Assembly (NCBI GenBank): GCA_035528235.1
Contig: DATKZB010000203.1
Coordinates: 1 to 12,658, forward strand
Source of the DNA: DATKZB01 sp035528235
GTDB lineage: Bacteria; Planctomycetota; Phycisphaerae; FEN-1346
Direction: 5' to 3'
Length of the DNA stretch: 12,658 nt
The notes beneath the pieces are model-generated. The model made no database searches and had not been told where the DNA came from. It was given only the letters and a program-made list of their open reading frames with translations. Shown here piece by piece: positions 12,401 through 12,658 of this stretch. Each line of letters starts with the position of its first letter. Positions within the stretch are counted from its first letter, which is position 1. A program made the translations under genes and the position numbers.

Positions 12401-12658
12401 CGACGGCGCAGCCGCTTCCGCCCCCTGCCCCGACCTGGAGGATTACGGGCCCCTGCGGAAACTCGAACTCGAGGACCACCTGCTCGGCATGACGCCCTCG
12501 GCCAACCCGATGGCCGTCTACCGCCGCCTTACCGAGTCGCCCCCCTCGGCCCCGCTGCCGGGCCCCGCGACATCGAGCCCGACGCGGAAGCGTCGGGCTA
12601 TCCCAACCTGCCGCATGACCGACCTGCCGAACCATCTCGGCACCGAGGTCACCGTGGC
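9489..12658 (+). CDS. dnaE2: DnaE2-like error-prone DNA polymerase III alpha subunit (3' end outside window)
   Basis: The frame is open from ATG 9489 to the window end (1056 residues, no stop seen). GAGG at 9475-9478 is a modest ribosome site. The PHP domain starts FVHLHVRSEHSHLYGAS (11-27) and continues LALTDRNGLYG (44-54). Polymerase-III palm motifs follow: CVARGSAAGSLVAYALGLSGVDPL (410-432), catalytic PDIDIDI (451-457; D452, D454), MISTHQSFQAKSAFREVAKAHGL (480-502), HVGGLVIAD (562-570), FQIESPGMRNLL (655-666), LSLIRPGPAS (681-690) and YQEDVIRVAHAAAGF (727-741). A helix-hairpin-helix region is near 893-950, and an OB domain starts about 1043. Sequence and domain order fit the non-essential error-prone DnaE2 class rather than DnaE1. 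Odd features: residues about 76-165 are an extra segment made of repeats, two PHP histidines are replaced (R17, R49), and further repeats lie near 868-882 and 1028-1037. It probably extends damage-site synthesis begun by the DinB upstream. Confidence 0.9.
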   Translation, partial: MTTTRRPSSGFVHLHVRSEHSHLYGASRLDELIQAARALGYRDLALTDRNGLYGSVAFYRKCREAGLTPILGVELSQPGHARDAGGRDDSDRDGGDRDDIVRGGSPYPPRPSQRLPAVTLSEAKGLAVGTAKRQRPRRDSSLATLAQNDSQPATRNGDRSPRGDRAVLLARNIEGYRTLCRLTTARHLNADFGLADAIAADHADVYVLVPDARLLADLAGRLPQGRLFALVEEFGDRSTRLRTDGLARAAGRRQIPLVAGGAVAFHAPGRFAAHRTLRAIATLTTVADVPRGQLAHPKAILAGPEAMAARFRRWPEAVANTVRIAADCRLDLVLGRPVFPRAAIPAGETPYSHLAKLAFAGLKTRYRPLRPEAVGRLENELAVIDRLGFADYFLILHEIVAWTRGQGIPCVARGSAAGSLVAYALGLSGVDPLRYGLLFERFLNLERADCPDIDIDICWRSRDRVIRHVYETHGSARVAMISTHQSFQAKSAFREVAKAHGLPPEEVDRLSRRLPYYSAAGIPDAVVSFPELRDFPLEREDIARVLEVAAVLDGFPRHLSVHVGGLVIADRPLTDYLPLQVAAKGIVITQYEADAVEAMGLVKMDLLAQRSISILATAVREIEKNHGVRVDPEALADGDPAAADLLARGDTFGCFQIESPGMRNLLKMMGARRRMDVILGLSLIRPGPASSGMKERFVRRRRGLEPAEYLHPALRDVLGDTYGIMLYQEDVIRVAHAAAGFTLAEGDRLRKDLAKGVAPAAIETWRTRFVRGAIARGARRTDAETLWDRVAQFAAYSYCKAHAATYGEIAYRAVCLRARWPAEFAAAVLANQAGYYERRTYIEDARRHGCPILGPDVNASAVEPSTEWVTPTQFSRDPAGSAPGRRVGVRVGLMDVRGLSQRAMQAIVASRESGGPYRSAADLLARVHLAREEAENLALTGALDSIAVNRPAALWQVHALAGGRPAGAPLFDGAAASAPCPDLEDYGPLRKLELEDHLLGMTPSANPMAVYRRLTESPPSAPLPGPATSSPTRKRRAIPTCRMTDLPNHLGTEVTV
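9747..9786 (+). repeat. Direct repeat CGCGATGACA, 30-base period, inside dnaE2
   Basis: The decamer is at 9747-9756 and 9777-9786. The 30-base period equals ten codons, so duplication kept the frame. It encodes an Asp/Arg/Gly-rich stretch (RDDSDRDGGDRDD) at the start of the inserted segment of the PHP domain. Confidence 0.5.
9791..9818. repeat. Hairpin copy A3 inside the dnaE2 coding frame
   Basis: GCGCGGCGGGT (9791-9801) and ACCCGCCGCGC (9808-9818), loop CCCCGT. It is the intergenic hairpin at 9354-9381 with one changed loop base. In the dnaE2 frame it reads VRGGSPYPPRP (101-111). Confidence 0.8.
9839..9936. repeat. Dispersed palindromic element, copy inside dnaE2 (B2)
   Basis: This 98-bp relative of 7473-7573 lies in the same orientation, from TGTCACCCTGAGCGAAG to CTCAGAATGACA. 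Its inner stem is CTCGCCGTGG (9864-9873) with CCACGGCGAG (9894-9903). It is read through by dnaE2 as LSEAKGLAVGTAKRQ and then SLATLAQNDS (about 120-150), with no stop. The element is not a multiple of three, so flanking bases must make up the frame. Confidence 0.85.
9956..9971. repeat. Perfect 16-bp palindrome inside dnaE2
   Basis: CGGCGACCGGTCGCCG reads the same on both strands. GGCGACCGG also recurs directly at 9957-9965 and 9975-9983. It marks the right end of the extra segment, just before the conserved RAVLLARN (165-172). Confidence 0.5.
12110..12134. repeat. Possible palindromic repeat remnant in dnaE2
   Basis: Bases 12115-12133 can fold as CGCGACCC-AGC-GGGGAGCG: three pairs, two adjacent G-A mismatches and three pairs. 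It encodes SRDPAGSA around 875-882, a segment slightly longer than expected between PDVN (855-858) and RVGVRVGLMDVRGL (886-899). Similar TAGCCGCGAC..GGGGAGCG stretches are, to my recollection, frequent in planctomycete DNA; that is not checked. Confidence 0.3.
12576..12599. repeat. Hairpin AGCCCGACGC-GGAA-GCGTCGGGCT inside dnaE2
   Basis: Perfect 10-bp stem (12576-12585 and 12590-12599) closed by a GNRA-type tetraloop. It is translated as part of a Pro/Ser/Arg linker (PATSSPTRKRRAIPT, 1026-1040) between MTPSANPMAVYRRL (1001-1014) and the OB-domain start TDLPNHLG (1044-1051), where DnaE2 proteins usually have a shorter connection. Confidence 0.7.

Noticed and set aside
9714..12635. A 973-residue open frame on the minus strand opposite dnaE2
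   Set aside because: It is exactly antisense to a protein with clear polymerase motifs. Long antisense frames are common in GC-rich genes, and its translation shows no recognisable domain.

Overview
The window is GC-rich bacterial DNA, most likely from a member of the Planctomycetota (Phycisphaerae-like or a related metagenomic lineage). The evidence is indirect: a PQQ-type beta-propeller protein with a WPEFHG opening, a Tat-exported Gfo/Idh/MocA oxidoreductase, a secreted HEAT-repeat protein, and many short palindromic repeats of the kind common in that phylum. No 16S or ribosomal marker is present, so this is an inference.

Left part (1-6920), metabolism and export. The window opens inside the end of a shikimate-dehydrogenase-like gene (+). 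Facing it on the minus strand is a D-2-hydroxyacid dehydrogenase (CtBP/PGDH-like, TTG start, own promoter), preceded by a secreted PQQ-like beta-propeller gene. A 347-base divergent region with several short dyads separates these from a plus-strand pair: a Tat-signal Gfo/Idh/MocA oxidoreductase and, 27 bases further on, a secreted HEAT-repeat protein with a C-terminal beta-sandwich-like domain. The set suggests sugar, cyclitol or sugar-acid oxidation with exported components; no substrate can be named from the sequence.

Middle (6921-7842), RNA and repeat. A complete tmRNA gene (ssrA, minus strand, 7007-7365) has an encoded CCA, a 7-bp acceptor stem, a clear sigma-70 promoter and an unusual nine-residue tag, ANTGMQMAA, that lacks the usual LAA end. 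Upstream of it lies a 101-bp palindromic dispersed repeat.

Right part (7843-12658), DNA damage tolerance. A complete, catalytically intact Y-family polymerase (DinB type, clamp motif QLGLF) is followed by a DnaE2-like error-prone replicative polymerase that runs off the window. They look like a two-polymerase mutasome analogous to ImuB-DnaE2 (ImuC), but with an active DinB and no imuA or lexA in view. A direct repeat GTTA-N7-GTTA sits inside the dinB promoter and could be an SOS operator. The 377 bases between the two genes are almost entirely perfect hairpins. The same repeat families also lie inside the dnaE2 reading frame, kept in frame: a hairpin plus a 98-bp copy of the dispersed repeat in the PHP domain, and a 24-bp hairpin before the OB domain. 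This colonisation of a polymerase gene by palindromic elements is the most striking feature of the window.
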